Numbered from the stretch's first letter, positions 49,970 to 60,697 are shown. The stretch is 64,000 nucleotides of DNA from Massilia arenae (GCF_008014745.1 NZ_VPFD01000002.1:124001-188000); one strand, 5' to 3'. Translations and numbers: made by a program. Notes: generated by a model from the sequence alone, not told the origin.

Positions 49970-50031
49970 GTCGGGTAGATTAAGATGCCGGATTCCGATT
50001 CCACATTTTACTAGATACAAGGACCAATACT

Positions 50032-50220
50032 GTGAGTACCGAATCCACCGCGCCTTTCCAGACCTGGATGTGCCTGATTTGTGGCTGGGTCTACGACGAG
50101 GCTACCGGTTCGCCCGACGACGGCATCGCTCCCGGTACGCGCTGGGCCGACGTTCCGATGAACTGGACCTGCCCGGAGTGTGGCGCGCGCAAGGACGACT
50201 TCGAAATGACGATGATCTGA
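50032..50220 (+). CDS. Rubredoxin
   Basis: A 62-residue electron-transfer protein that binds one iron through four cysteines: MCLICGWVYDEATG (CxxC) and WTCPECGARKDDFEM (CxxC), with the conserved aromatic core. It starts with GTG at 50032 after AAGGA. The partner is unknown; alkane hydroxylases and peroxide defence are common partners in other bacteria. Its position beside hemL and a ThiD-like gene is usual in betaproteobacteria as I recall. Confidence 0.95.
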   Translation: MSTESTAPFQTWMCLICGWVYDEATGSPDDGIAPGTRWADVPMNWTCPECGARKDDFEMTMI

Positions 50221-50383
50221 ACCTCGAGCCATGCAATAAAGATCACAACGTGATCAGCTTGATAATGGCATCTCGTCCACTCTCGGGATGCCATGTTGCG
50301 GGGTAGTTGACTCCCTGCAACACTTTGCGCACAAGAAAGATGCGCTGTGCTATCGTGGCGCTTCAAGCCGAAGTGAAACGAAA

Positions 50384-50779
50384 ATGACGACATCGCCGCA
50401 ATCCACGGCCCTGACCATCATGGTAATCGACGACAGCAGCACGATCCGCCGCTCCGCCGAGATTTTCCTGAACCAGGCCGGTTACCAGGTGGTGTTGGCC
50501 GACGACGGCTTCGACGCCCTGGCCAAGATCAACGACCATCATCCGGCGCTGGTGTTTTGCGACATCCTGATGCCGCGCCTGGACGGTTACCAGACCTGCG
50601 CCCTGATCAAGAAGAGCGCGCGCTTTCGCGCCACGCCGGTGCTGATGCTGTCGTCCAAGGATGGCCTGTTCGACCGCGCGCGCGGCGCGATGGTCGGCGC
50701 CAGCGCCTATCTCACCAAGCCCTTTACCAAAGACAGCCTGCTGGCGGCCGTGCGCGAGCACGCCACGCCCCAGGCCTGA
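50384..50779 (+). CDS. pilG: Response regulator PilG
   Basis: A 131-residue single-domain receiver. The acidic pair is MVIDDSSTIRRSAEIFL, the phosphorylation Asp is in LVFCDILMPRLDGYQTCALIKK, and the switch Lys is in ASAYLTKPFTKDSLLAAV. The sequence after the first strand (STIRRSAEIFLNQAGYQVVLADDGFDAL) is typical of PilG, which promotes pilus extension. It is the first gene of the pil chemosensory cluster. The start at 50384 was chosen for the standard length; the upstream frame is not protein-like. Confidence 0.92.
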   Translation: MTTSPQSTALTIMVIDDSSTIRRSAEIFLNQAGYQVVLADDGFDALAKINDHHPALVFCDILMPRLDGYQTCALIKKSARFRATPVLMLSSKDGLFDRARGAMVGASAYLTKPFTKDSLLAAVREHATPQA

Positions 50780-50804
50780 TTTACCTACTGACCCGGAGCC
50801 GTAA

Positions 50805-51191
50805 GTGGCCATCAACAAGATCCTCATCGTCGACGACTCCCCGACCGAACGACTGTACCTGACCGACATCCTGGTGAAGAACGGCTTTACCGTCAGCACC
50901 GCCGTGAATGGCGACGAAGCGATCGAGCGCATCCGCGCCGAACGCCCCGAACTGATCCTCATGGATGTGGTCATGCCGGGCGCCAACGGCTTCCAGGTCA
51001 CGCGCGCCATCGCGCGCGACCCGGAGCTGGCGGCGCTGCCGGTCATCATCTGCAGCAGCAAGAACCAGGAAACCGACCGCATCTGGGGCCTGCGCCAGGG
51101 CGCGAAGGATTACCTGGTCAAGCCGGTCGATCCCGAGCGCCTGCTGGCCAGCATCGCGGCCCTGGCGACCGCCGGCAGTGTGAGCGCATGA
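50805..51191 (+). CDS. pilH: Response regulator PilH
   Basis: A 128-residue receiver protein starting from GTG: MAINKILIVDDSPTERLYLTDILVKNGF. The phosphorylation Asp is in LILMDVVMPGANGFQVTRAIARD, and the late Lys is in GAKDYLVKPVDPERLLASI. PilH opposes PilG and favours pilus retraction or acts as a phosphate sink. The stop overlaps the CheW-like gene (ATGA). Confidence 0.92.
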   Translation: MAINKILIVDDSPTERLYLTDILVKNGFTVSTAVNGDEAIERIRAERPELILMDVVMPGANGFQVTRAIARDPELAALPVIICSSKNQETDRIWGLRQGAKDYLVKPVDPERLLASIAALATAGSVSA

Positions 51192-51733
51192 CGGTCACTG
51201 CGGGCGACGTCGGCGAGAGTGAAGAGGGCGGCCGGCGCGATCCCGCGGCGCGCCGTACCCGCCTGCGCCTGTACCAGGAGCAGCTGCTGGGAAAGATGCA
51301 GGCGGCCAAAACCGGCGCCGGCGCCAGCACCGGCCAGCTGGGCCTGGCGATCGGCGCCACGCGCTACCTGGTCGACCTGCTCGAGGCCGGCGAGATCGTC
51401 GCGCCTCCGCCCCTGACCGCCGTCCCGCTGACCCAGCCCTGGTACCTGGGCCTGGCCAATGTGCGCGGCAGCCTGCTGGGCGTGATCGACCTGGCGCGCT
51501 ACCTGGGCGAGGAAGCAGCGCCCGATGGTCCGGCGACGCCGCGCCTGGTGGTGTTCGCACCGCATCTCGGCTTCAACTGCGCCTTGCTAGCCTCGAACGT
51601 CTACGGACTGCGCCAGGCCAGTGCGATGGAACGCGTGGGGGATGCCTTGCGCGACGCCGACGGCAATACCTGGACGCCGCTGTCGCTGGCGGCGCTGGTG
51701 CGCGAAGAGCGATTCCTACAGGTCGCACGCTAA
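51188..51733 (+). CDS. pilI: CheW-like coupling protein PilI
   Basis: A 181-residue CheW-domain protein. An N-terminal basic part ([21 protein letters not shown]) leads to the domain with [50 protein letters not shown] and [24 protein letters not shown]. It should bridge PilJ and the ChpA kinase. Confidence 0.88.
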   Translation: MTVTAGDVGESEEGGRRDPAARRTRLRLYQEQLLGKMQAAKTGAGASTGQLGLAIGATRYLVDLLEAGEIVAPPPLTAVPLTQPWYLGLANVRGSLLGVIDLARYLGEEAAPDGPATPRLVVFAPHLGFNCALLASNVYGLRQASAMERVGDALRDADGNTWTPLSLAALVREERFLQVAR

Positions 51734-51770
51734 AACAACCACACTCACAAGCAGGAAACAGGGAGCAGTA

Positions 51771-54050
51771 ATGGGATTCGCTTCGAAACTGACCACGAAT
51801 TTTTTCGCCAAGGATGATGCCGCTGTCGATGCGGCCACGCCCGGCGAGTCCCCGCAAAACGCCGACAGCGGCGGTTCGGCCACCGCGGCCGCGCGCCGGC
51901 TGGGGGGCTTTCGCAGCCGCAGCGCGAGCGAGGCGCTGGCGGCGGAAAGCGCCGGCGACCTGCGCGCCGTCCAGGTCGGGGGGCAGTTCGGCAGTCAGTT
52001 CCAGCCCAGCCGCCTGAACCTGCTGCTGGGCGTCTTCGTTGGCGGCGTGCTGCTGACCATGCTGGCGGCCTGGCAGAATTCTGCGCACGACGCCCGCCTG
52101 GCCGGCCAGAGCCAGGTGACCGGCGACGCCGTGATGCACTCCCAGCGTTTCGCCAAGGCGGCGCCGATCGCGCTGCGCGGCGATGCCGCCGCCTTCGACC
52201 AGCTCGAAGACAGCCGCACCCAGCTGGGCCGCGAACTGGACCTGCTGGCGCGCGGCGGCCAGTCGCCGACCGGCCGCATCCCGGCCGCCAGCGGCCAGCG
52301 CGCCGACGACCTGCAAAAGGCGATCGTGCTGTGGAACGCCTCGTCCAAGGCCGCCGCCAGCATCATCGCCAACAAGCGCAACCTGCTGGCCTTCGGCGTC
52401 AGCCTGCGCCAGTATGAAGAAGTCGGCCCCGAACTGACGGCGATCGCCGAGCGCCTGCAAAAGGACGAGTCGAGCGACGCCCGCCGCCAGGTGGCGGCGC
52501 TGAGCATGCAGTCGCTGGCCCAGCGCCTGTCGGCCGGCACCCAGACCTTCACCACCCCGGGCTCGGCCCAGAACGCGGTGACCTACATCATGGGCGACAT
52601 CGAGTCGCTGCGCGCGATCGTCGACGGCCTGCTCGACGGCGGCGGCAAGCTGGGCCTGGCGCCGCTGACCGACCTCGAACAGCGCATGCGCCTGGCGCGC
52701 ACCCGCGACAGCTTCGACGAGTACGTCAAGACCATCACCCCGCTGCTGGGCAATCTGACCAACTACGCCAGCGCGCGCGCCGCCGAGCGCGTGATCTCGC
52801 GCGACAGCGAGCAGCTGCGCGTCATGCTGGCCAAGCTGCACGGCGACTATCAACGCGACCAGGCCGGCACCAGCGGCTGGTTCTGGCTGACGGTCGGCGC
52901 CGCCCTGTTTACCCTGGTCGCGGCGCTGGGCATCTCGCGCGCCATGCTGCACGATGCCGCCTCCCGTGCGCGCGCCGCCGACGAGCGTCGCCGCGAAGCG
53001 GAAGCGATGCGCCAGCTGGCCCAGGCCAAGGAAGAAGAAGCCAAGGCCACCAACGACCAGAACCAGGCCGCGATTTTGCGCCTGATGAACGAGCTGCAAG
53101 AAGTGGCGGACGGCGACCTGACGGTGCAGGCCACGGTGTCGGAAGACATCACGGGCGCGATCGCCGACTCGGTCAACTACACGGTCGAGGAATTGCGCGA
53201 GCTGGTGGTGCGCGTCATCAAGACCTCGGAACAGGTGGCGCGCGCCTCGAACGGCGCGCAGCAGGTCTCGACCGAGCTGCTGGGCGCGGCCGAGCGCCAG
53301 TCGCGCGAGATCCAGGAAGCATCCAGCACCACCATGAAACTGGCCGGCCTGATCACCGACGTGTCGCGCTCGGCCCTCGAATCGGCCAGCGTGGCGCGCC
53401 AGTCGGTGGCGGCGGCGGAGCAGGGCGCGACCGCGGTGCAGAACGCCATCGAAGGCATGCAGGAGATCCGCGAGCAGATCCAGGAAACCTCGAAGCGCAT
53501 CAAGCGCCTGGGCGAATCCTCGCAGGAGATCGGCGAGATCACCGAACTCATTTCGGACATTACCGAGCAGACCAACGTGCTGGCGCTGAACGCCGCGATC
53601 CAGGCCGCGTCGGCCGGCGAGGCCGGTCGCGGCTTCTCGGTGGTGGCCGAAGAGGTGCAGCGCCTGGCGGAACGCTCGGGCGATGCGGCCAAGCAGATCG
53701 GCGCGCTGGTGCGCACCATCCAGACCGACACCCACGACGCGGTGGCGGCCATGGAAAAATCGACCCAGGGCGTGGTCGAGGGCGCGCGCCTGTCGGACGC
53801 CGCCGGCGCCGCGCTGTCGGACATCTCGCGCGTGTCGAACCGCCTCGGTGAACTGATCGGGGACATGTCGACCGCCACCGAGCGCCAGGCCACCAAGGCC
53901 ACCGGCGTGGCCGACAAGATGCAGGAAATCCTGTCGGTGACCGAACATACCCAGCAGGGTACCCGCCAGACCGCGCGGTCGATTCATGAACTGGCCTCCC
54001 TGGCCCAGGAGCTCAAGGATTCGGTGTCGCGCTTCCGCGTGGTATCCTGA
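51771..54050 (+). CDS. pilJ: Methyl-accepting chemoreceptor PilJ
   Basis: A 759-residue membrane receptor. A Ser/Ala-rich cytoplasmic start (about 1-78) precedes the first membrane helix ([21 protein letters not shown], about 81-101). A helical periplasmic PilJ domain (about 105-360) and a second helix ([19 protein letters not shown], about 367-385) follow. The HAMP region and the signalling hairpin centre on [38 protein letters not shown] (about 600-637). Glu/Gln pairs that could be methylated are present, but no methyltransferase gene lies in the cluster. It is 37 bp after pilI and 7 bp before chpA. Confidence 0.93.
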   Translation: MGFASKLTTNFFAKDDAAVDAATPGESPQNADSGGSATAAARRLGGFRSRSASEALAAESAGDLRAVQVGGQFGSQFQPSRLNLLLGVFVGGVLLTMLAAWQNSAHDARLAGQSQVTGDAVMHSQRFAKAAPIALRGDAAAFDQLEDSRTQLGRELDLLARGGQSPTGRIPAASGQRADDLQKAIVLWNASSKAAASIIANKRNLLAFGVSLRQYEEVGPELTAIAERLQKDESSDARRQVAALSMQSLAQRLSAGTQTFTTPGSAQNAVTYIMGDIESLRAIVDGLLDGGGKLGLAPLTDLEQRMRLARTRDSFDEYVKTITPLLGNLTNYASARAAERVISRDSEQLRVMLAKLHGDYQRDQAGTSGWFWLTVGAALFTLVAALGISRAMLHDAASRARAADERRREAEAMRQLAQAKEEEAKATNDQNQAAILRLMNELQEVADGDLTVQATVSEDITGAIADSVNYTVEELRELVVRVIKTSEQVARASNGAQQVSTELLGAAERQSREIQEASSTTMKLAGLITDVSRSALESASVARQSVAAAEQGATAVQNAIEGMQEIREQIQETSKRIKRLGESSQEIGEITELISDITEQTNVLALNAAIQAASAGEAGRGFSVVAEEVQRLAERSGDAAKQIGALVRTIQTDTHDAVAAMEKSTQGVVEGARLSDAAGAALSDISRVSNRLGELIGDMSTATERQATKATGVADKMQEILSVTEHTQQGTRQTARSIHELASLAQELKDSVSRFRVVS

Positions 54051-54057
54051 GCGGCCC

Positions 54058-57000
54058 ATGGCTACCCCGAGTCCGACCTTGCAACGTTCCAGCTTCGACA
54101 CCGGCCCGCTGTCCTGGGTTATCGGCGAAATCCGCGACGCCCTGGCGCGCGCCTCCACCGCCTTGCGCGAGGCCGCCGGACGTTCGCCGGAGGCCCAGCC
54201 GACCCTGCTGCTGCACGCCAAGACCCACCTGCACCAGGCGCACGGCGCCCTGCAACTGGTCGACGTCGAGGGTGTCGGGGTGTACACCGGCGCGGCCGAG
54301 GCGGTGCTCGATCGCTTCAAGAATGGGGAACTGCCGTGCACCGTGGATAGCGTGCAGGTGGTGCTGGACGCCTTCGGGGCGCTCGGCGAATACCTCGACG
54401 AACTGCTGGCCGGCATGCCGCAACAGCCGGCGCGCCTGTTCCCGTATTACCGCGACATGGTCGAGCGCCAGGGCGAGCGCAAGGTGCATCCTTCCGACCT
54501 GATGCCGCTCGACCTGTCGGCGGTACCCGATTTGCCCGCGCCGGAAGGTGACGGCGGGCTTGACGTCGCGGCCTGCCGTGGTCGATTCGAAAAAGCCTTG
54601 TTACCCTACCTGAAGGCCGAGGACGACGCCGGGCGCCAGATACACGCCGCCGACCTGGTGGCCGCGATCGCGCCGATCGCAGCGACACAGGACGAGCCGC
54701 GCGTGCGCCTGTTCTGGCAGGCGATGCATGCCTTCGCCACCGTGGTGGCCGACGGCCAGGTCGAGAGCGATCTCTATATCAAGCAGCTGTTCGGCCAGGT
54801 CAACCTGCAATTGCGGCGCCTGGTGAAGGGCGAGACGGACGCGCCGGAAGCGATGCTGCGCGATGCGCTGTTCTTCATCGCCGCCGCGCGCGAACCGGGA
54901 CCCGAGGCGCGCGCGTTGCGCCAGGCCCTGGGCCTGGATGGCGCCGTGCCGCCCGACTATGCCGAGCGCCGTTACGGCAAGCTCGATCCGCAAGCGCTGC
55001 AAGAGGCGCGCGAAGCGCTGGCGCGCACCAAGTCGGACTGGGACCGCATCGCCGGCGAGGGCAAGCCCGACGCCCAGGTCGAGAGCGACTTCAACGACGC
55101 GCTGGCGCGCCTGGCTGGCGCCAGCGAAAAGCTGGGCGCCCCCGCGCTGGCCCAGCTGCTGCGCGAACTGGGCCGCGCGGCGAGCGACTCGGTGCAGTCG
55201 GGCCGCGACGACCAGTTCGGGCTCGAGATGGCGGCCGCCATGCTGTTCGTCGAGAACGGCCTGGACCAGCTGCGCCAGCTGCCCGACGATTTCTCGGAGA
55301 ATGCCGAAGCCGTCGGCGCGCGCCTGCTGGCGCTGGCCGCCGGCGAGACGCCGCCCGACGCCCCGCACTGGCAGGGCGAGCTGGCGCGCCAGATCCAGCA
55401 AGGCCAGACCGTGGCCGTGCTGGCGAACGAGGTCAAGGCCGGCCTGCGCCAGATCGAGAAGCTGCTCGACGATTACTACGACGACCCAGGCAAGCGCCAG
55501 GTGCTCGAACAGGCGGCGCCGATCCTGCACCAGTTGCAGGGGGCGTTCGCCATCCTCGACCAGGACCAGGCGGTGCAGGCCGTGCGCCACGTCGAGGAAG
55601 CGGTGCGCGCCTTGGCCGCCAGCCAGGCCGATGTGACCAACCAGCACGCCTCGCTGCACAATATCGCCCAGAATATCGGCGCGCTCGGTTTCTTTGCCGA
55701 CCTGCTGGCCCAGGACGCCGAGGCCGCGCGCGGCCGCTTCACCTTCGACCTCGACAAGCTGCTGCTGCGCGAGCTGCCGTTCGAGTTCGTCGAGGCGCCG
55801 GCTGAGGCCGAGCAGGTGGCCGAGTCGGCGGAGGAGATCGCGAACGGCGTCGACGCCGAACTGCTCGGCATCTTCATCGCCGAGGCGCAGGAAGTGCTGG
55901 CCTTCGTGGTCGAGACGCTGCCGCGCGCGGCCGACGAGCCGTCCAACCAGGAAATCCTGACCCAGTTGCGCCGCGCCTTCCATACGCTCAAGGGCAGCAG
56001 CCGCATGGTGGACCTGGAGGCCTTCGCCGCCACCGCCGCCGCCATCGAACGGGTGATGAACGTGTGGCTGGCCGACGGCCGTTCGGCCACCGCCGACCTG
56101 CTGGCCCTGCTGGCCCATGCCTATGCCGAACTCGATGCCTGGGTGGCCGAGCTGGCCGCCGGCCGCACGCCGGACCGTGATGGCGCGGCGCTGATCGAGG
56201 CTGCCGCGCGGGTGCAGGAGGGCGGACCGTTCGAGCCGCTGGGCGATGAGCCACTGGTGCTGGACGATATCATCGAAGCGCCGGCGCTCGACGACATTCC
56301 GCTGCTCGACGAGCCTTTGGCGATGCCGGGCGACGATGGCGTGAAGCGCGTCGGCGACCTGGCCATCCCGCAGGCCTTGCACGACGTCTACCTGGGCGAA
56401 ACCGAGACCCTGTGCGCCACCCTGGAGCAGGCTTTCGACGCGCTGCGCCGCGGCCTGGACAAACAGCTGGTGCAGGACGCGGTGATGGCGGCGCATACCT
56501 TGTCCGGCACCTCCGCCACGGTCGGCTACGGTGCCCTGCGCGACCTCGCGCACGAGCTGGAGACGACGCTCGAGAAGCTGGCGGCGCCGGGCACGAAGCT
56601 CGAGGACGCCCAGTTCGAGCTGTTCGATGCGACCCTGTCGCGCATGCGCACCATGCTGCAGGTGTTCACCCTGGGCGAGCTGGCCCCCGGCCAGCCCGAC
56701 CTGGTGGAACAGCTGGCGGCGCTGCGCGAGCGCCTGGCCAGCCAGCAGGCGGCCGCCTTGTATGGCGAGGCCGATCCGGCCCTGGCCAGCCAGCTCGACG
56801 CGCTGTTCGCGGCCGCCTACGAGCAGTTGCTGGCCGCGCCGCCCGCATTCGAAGCGCGCCAGGCGCCAGAGGCTGCGCCGAAACCGGCCGTGACGGACGA
56901 CGTCGACGACCTGTTCGATTCCTTCCTCGACGATGCCTTCGCCGCGCCGCCAGCCGATTTTGTGGCCGTCACCCCTGACGAAGCGGTGCTGGTTGAAGCG

Positions 57001-59241
57001 GCCGCGGAACCCATGCCAGAGGCCGAACCGGAGCCTGAGCCCGAACTGGTCGGCGCCAGCTTTGCCGACGAGATCGACCCCGACCTGCTGCCGGTGTTCC
57101 TGGAAGAGGCGGCGGACCTGCTGCCGCGCATCGGCCACGACCTGCGCCAGTGGCAGCAAGAGCCGACCAATACCGCGATCGCGCAGGGCATGCAGCGCGA
57201 CCTGCACACGGTCAAGGGCAGCGCGCGCATGGCCGGCGCGATGCGCCTGGGCCAGCACGCGCACGAGCTGGAAACCCAGATCGAGAACATGGTCCACGCC
57301 GGCACGTCCACCTTGCCGGCCACCGCCTTCGACGAGCTGCTGGCCAACTACGACGCGGCGATGCTGCTGTTCGAGGCCTTGCAGCAACCGGCCCAGGCTC
57401 AAGCCGCACCGGAGCGGGCGCAGGCACACGCGCCGCCGCCGGCCGAGCCGGTCCGTTCGCCGCTGGTGCGGGTGCGCGCCGACATCCTCGACCGCGTGGT
57501 GAACCAGGCCGGCGAGGTGTCGATCACGCGCTCGCGCCTGGAAAACCAGATGGGCGCGCTCAAGGGTTCGCTGGGCGACTTCTCGGACAACGTGGCGCGC
57601 CTGCGGCGCCAGCTGCGCGAGATCGAGATGCAGGCCGAATCGCAGATCGCCTCGAAGCTGTCGATCTCGGGCGAGCGCGAATTCGATCCGCTCGAATTCG
57701 ACCGCTTCACGCGCCTGCAGGAACTGACGCGCATGCTGGCCGAGAGCGTCGACGACGTCGCCTCGTTCCAGGAAAGCCTGGCGCGCACGGTCGACGGCGC
57801 CAACGAGGAACTGGCCAGCCAGGCGCGCATGACGCGCGACCTGCAGCGCGACCTGATGCGGGTGCGCATGGTGCCGTTTGCCAGCCTGTCGGAACGCCTG
57901 TTCCGCGTCGCGCGCCAGACCGCCAAGGAAACCGACAAGCGCGTCAACCTCGACATCCGCGGCGGCGCCGTGGAAATCGACCGCGGCGTGCTGGAACAGA
58001 TGGCCGCTCCCTTCGAACACCTGCTGCGAAACGCGATCGTGCACGGCATCGAGCCGCGCGCGGCGCGCCAGGAGGCGGGCAAGGCCGAGACGGGAGAATT
58101 GCTGGTGCAGGTCAGCCAGCACGGCAACGAAGTCATGATCGTGTTCGGCGACGACGGCGCCGGCCTGGACCTGGAGCGCATCCGCGCCAAGGCGCAGGCC
58201 AACGGCCTGCTGGAGGGTGGCGAAGACGCCTCCGACCAGGACGTGACGGAACTGATTTTCGAGCCCGGCTTCTCGACGGCGGACACGCTGACCGAGCTGG
58301 CCGGCCGCGGCGTCGGCATGGACGTGGTGCGTTCCGAAGCCCAGGCGCTGGGCGGACGCGTGGCCGTCGTGTCCGAGCCGGGTCAGGGCGCGCGCTTCAC
58401 GATCACGCTGCCGTTGACACTCGCTGTCGCCCAGGTGGTGCTGGTGACGGCCGGCGGGCGCACGCATGCGGTGCCGTCGACTCTGGTCGAGCGGGTGGAG
58501 CAGGTGCGCGCGCTGGACCTGGCGGCGGCGATCGAGGCCGGCACTATTTCCCTGGCCGGCGCGACGCTGGCGCTGCATGCCTTGCCCGGCCTGCTGGGCG
58601 AAGACGAGGACGAGCGGACATCCAGCCAGCGCTCGACGCCGGTGCTGGTGCTGAACGGCGGCGCGAGCCGCATCGCGCTGCGCGTGGACGAGGTGCTGGG
58701 CAACCGTGAGGTGGTGGTCAAGAACATCGGCCCGCAGCTGTCGCGGGTGCCGGGCATCGCCGGTGCGACGGTGCTGGGCTCGGGCGAGATCGTCCTGATC
58801 CTCGATCCGCTGGCGCTGGCGCAGCAGCCGCAGGCCGCCGCCCAGGTGAAGAAGGACGTGGCGCGTCAGGTGCGGCGCCCGACTGTGATGGTGGTCGACG
58901 ACTCGCTCACGGTGCGCCGCGTGACCCAGCGCCTGCTGGAGCGCGAAGGCTATCGGGTGCAGCTGGCCAAGGACGGCGTCGAGGCGCTCGAACTCATTGC
59001 GCAGGGCGCGCCCGACCTGATGCTGGTCGATATCGAGATGCCGCGCATGGACGGTTACGATCTGACGCGCAATGTGCGCGGCAACGAGGCCACGAAAGAC
59101 ATCCCGATCGTCATGATCACCTCGCGCACGGCGGACAAGCACCGCAACGTGGCGCTGGGGTTGGGCGTGAATGCCTATTACGGCAAGCCGTATCAGGAGC
59201 CGGTGCTGCTGGCGGCGATCGAAGAGCTGCTCAAACGCTGA
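54058..59241 (+). CDS. chpA: Hybrid chemosensory kinase ChpA/PilL
   Basis: A 1727-residue CheA-type hybrid kinase for type IV pilus control. Five histidine-phosphotransfer-like motifs are visible: HQAHG (His59), HQLQG (His491), HTLKG (His642), HTLSG (His813) and HTVKG (His1050). The first two and HTLSG lack the usual Lys after the His. Then come a dimerisation helix (DILDRVVNQAGEVSITRSRLENQMG, about 1142), the HATPase (EHLLRNAIVHGIE, about 1320, and GRGVGMDVVRSEAQALGG, about 1416), a CheW domain (about 1455-1600) and a receiver (VMVVDDSLTVRRVTQRLLE, Asp near 1657). The gene overlaps the photolyase gene tail to tail by 11 bp. Confidence 0.93.
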   Translation: MATPSPTLQRSSFDTGPLSWVIGEIRDALARASTALREAAGRSPEAQPTLLLHAKTHLHQAHGALQLVDVEGVGVYTGAAEAVLDRFKNGELPCTVDSVQVVLDAFGALGEYLDELLAGMPQQPARLFPYYRDMVERQGERKVHPSDLMPLDLSAVPDLPAPEGDGGLDVAACRGRFEKALLPYLKAEDDAGRQIHAADLVAAIAPIAATQDEPRVRLFWQAMHAFATVVADGQVESDLYIKQLFGQVNLQLRRLVKGETDAPEAMLRDALFFIAAAREPGPEARALRQALGLDGAVPPDYAERRYGKLDPQALQEAREALARTKSDWDRIAGEGKPDAQVESDFNDALARLAGASEKLGAPALAQLLRELGRAASDSVQSGRDDQFGLEMAAAMLFVENGLDQLRQLPDDFSENAEAVGARLLALAAGETPPDAPHWQGELARQIQQGQTVAVLANEVKAGLRQIEKLLDDYYDDPGKRQVLEQAAPILHQLQGAFAILDQDQAVQAVRHVEEAVRALAASQADVTNQHASLHNIAQNIGALGFFADLLAQDAEAARGRFTFDLDKLLLRELPFEFVEAPAEAEQVAESAEEIANGVDAELLGIFIAEAQEVLAFVVETLPRAADEPSNQEILTQLRRAFHTLKGSSRMVDLEAFAATAAAIERVMNVWLADGRSATADLLALLAHAYAELDAWVAELAAGRTPDRDGAALIEAAARVQEGGPFEPLGDEPLVLDDIIEAPALDDIPLLDEPLAMPGDDGVKRVGDLAIPQALHDVYLGETETLCATLEQAFDALRRGLDKQLVQDAVMAAHTLSGTSATVGYGALRDLAHELETTLEKLAAPGTKLEDAQFELFDATLSRMRTMLQVFTLGELAPGQPDLVEQLAALRERLASQQAAALYGEADPALASQLDALFAAAYEQLLAAPPAFEARQAPEAAPKPAVTDDVDDLFDSFLDDAFAAPPADFVAVTPDEAVLVEAAAEPMPEAEPEPEPELVGASFADEIDPDLLPVFLEEAADLLPRIGHDLRQWQQEPTNTAIAQGMQRDLHTVKGSARMAGAMRLGQHAHELETQIENMVHAGTSTLPATAFDELLANYDAAMLLFEALQQPAQAQAAPERAQAHAPPPAEPVRSPLVRVRADILDRVVNQAGEVSITRSRLENQMGALKGSLGDFSDNVARLRRQLREIEMQAESQIASKLSISGEREFDPLEFDRFTRLQELTRMLAESVDDVASFQESLARTVDGANEELASQARMTRDLQRDLMRVRMVPFASLSERLFRVARQTAKETDKRVNLDIRGGAVEIDRGVLEQMAAPFEHLLRNAIVHGIEPRAARQEAGKAETGELLVQVSQHGNEVMIVFGDDGAGLDLERIRAKAQANGLLEGGEDASDQDVTELIFEPGFSTADTLTELAGRGVGMDVVRSEAQALGGRVAVVSEPGQGARFTITLPLTLAVAQVVLVTAGGRTHAVPSTLVERVEQVRALDLAAAIEAGTISLAGATLALHALPGLLGEDEDERTSSQRSTPVLVLNGGASRIALRVDEVLGNREVVVKNIGPQLSRVPGIAGATVLGSGEIVLILDPLALAQQPQAAAQVKKDVARQVRRPTVMVVDDSLTVRRVTQRLLEREGYRVQLAKDGVEALELIAQGAPDLMLVDIEMPRMDGYDLTRNVRGNEATKDIPIVMITSRTADKHRNVALGLGVNAYYGKPYQEPVLLAAIEELLKR

Positions 59242-60697
59242 CGGCTTTTTTCACCACTGCAAACCGCTCCAGCGTGCGCCTGCGCGCCGCGTCGTGGTCC
59301 ACGACTGGCGCCGGATAATCCTGGCCCAGCACCACGCCGTGCTCGGCCAGCGCTTCCGGCTTGACCAGCCATGGTGCGTGGATCTGCTTGCCGTCGAGCT
59401 TCGCCAGTTGCGGCAGGTAGCGCCGGATGAATTGCCCGCGCGCGTCGAAGCGCGTCGATTGCGTCACCGGATTGAAGATCCTGAACCAGGGCTGGGCATC
59501 GCAGCCGGTCGACGCCGCCCATTGCCAGCCGCCGTTGTTCGAGGCCAGCTCGTAGTCGTTCAGCTTCAGGGCGAAATAGCGCTCGCCGCGGCGCCAGTCG
59601 ATGCCGAGGTCCTTGGTGAGAAAACTGGCCGTCACCATGCGCAACCGGTTGTGCATGAAACCGGTGGTGTTCAGCTGCACCATGGCGGCATCGACCAGCG
59701 GATAGCCGGTGCGGCCCTCGCACCAGGCGGCAAACAACGCATCGGCGTCCGGATCGTCGTCCCACTGCACCGCGTCGAAGGCCGGCTTGAAGGAGCGCTC
59801 GACCACGTGCGGATTCTGGGACAGCACCATCGCATAGAAATCGCGCCAGATGAGTTCGGACAGCCATACCGAGGCGCCGCTGCCGCCCGCGCCCGACAGC
59901 ATCAATTGCTGGGCTGTGCGCACCAGGTGGCGGATCGAGGTGGTGCCGAAGCGCAGGTGGGTCGACAACCGCGACGTGCCATCCTCGGCCGGGAAATCGC
60001 GCGCGCGGCCATAGTCGGCGATGTCTTCCACGAAGGCCTCGAACAGCGCTTCGGCCCCGTCCATCCCGGCCGGCAGCGGCGCTTCGCCGGACTCGAAGCC
60101 GATGTCTTCCAGCGTCGGCAACGCGGAGGGTGACGCGGAAGGTGACGCGGACGGCGCAAACGCATGCGCATAGGCGTCGACCGGATACGCCGCCAGCGTC
60201 TCGGGATGCGCCGCCAGCCGCTTGAGCCAGGCGTTCTTATAGGGCGTAAACACCGAGTACGGCTGTCCCGCCAGGGTCAGCACTTCATCCTTCTCGAAGA
60301 TGACCTGGTCCTTGTACGAGTGAAAGGCGCGGCCTTGCGCCGCCAGCTGCTGCGCCACGTCGGTATCGCGCGCGATCGCTGCCGGTTCATAGTCGGTACA
60401 GGCATATACTGCGTCAATATCGAGTGCAGTCGCCAGCGCAAGAACCTCATCCCGGGCGCTGCCATGGCGCACGATGAGGTAGCCTCCAAGACGACGCAAT
60501 TCCTCATCCAGGCTGGCCAGGCTGGCGTGAATGAAACGCAGGCGCCGATCGTCGCGCGGTAAGCCGTCGAGGATGTCGGTGTCATACACGAAGACACAGA
60601 ACACCTGTTGCGAACAGCGCAAGGCGTGGTGCAGCGCGGCGTGGTCGAATGCGCGCAGGTCGCGCCGGAACCAGACTAAAGACTTGCTCAAATTCAT
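59231..60697 (-). CDS. phr: Deoxyribodipyrimidine photolyase (class I CPD type)
   Basis: Repairs UV pyrimidine dimers with blue light. The 488-residue flavoprotein has the N-terminal antenna domain (SLVWFRRDLRAFDHAALHHAL) and the FAD-binding domain: TSRLSTHLRFGTTSIRHLVR, WLSELIWRDFYAMVL, NTTGFMHNRLRMVTASFLTKDLGIDWRRGERYF and NNGGWQWAASTGCDAQPWFRIFNP. These Trp and Asn residues are those of CPD photolyases. The start at 60697 gives MNLSKSLVWF; an ATG six codons earlier is possible. A Pro/Ser/Ala repeat (SASPSASPSA, about residues 188-197) is unusual. Confidence 0.93.
   Translation of the reverse strand: MNLSKSLVWFRRDLRAFDHAALHHALRCSQQVFCVFVYDTDILDGLPRDDRRLRFIHASLASLDEELRRLGGYLIVRHGSARDEVLALATALDIDAVYACTDYEPAAIARDTDVAQQLAAQGRAFHSYKDQVIFEKDEVLTLAGQPYSVFTPYKNAWLKRLAAHPETLAAYPVDAYAHAFAPSASPSASPSALPTLEDIGFESGEAPLPAGMDGAEALFEAFVEDIADYGRARDFPAEDGTSRLSTHLRFGTTSIRHLVRTAQQLMLSGAGGSGASVWLSELIWRDFYAMVLSQNPHVVERSFKPAFDAVQWDDDPDADALFAAWCEGRTGYPLVDAAMVQLNTTGFMHNRLRMVTASFLTKDLGIDWRRGERYFALKLNDYELASNNGGWQWAASTGCDAQPWFRIFNPVTQSTRFDARGQFIRRYLPQLAKLDGKQIHAPWLVKPEALAEHGVVLGQDYPAPVVDHDAARRRTLERFAVVKKAVSV

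Noticed and set aside
54601..59142. A 1513-residue open frame opposite chpA
   Set aside because: It is a shadow of the chpA codons, with low-complexity Arg/Gln/Leu composition and no recognisable motif.
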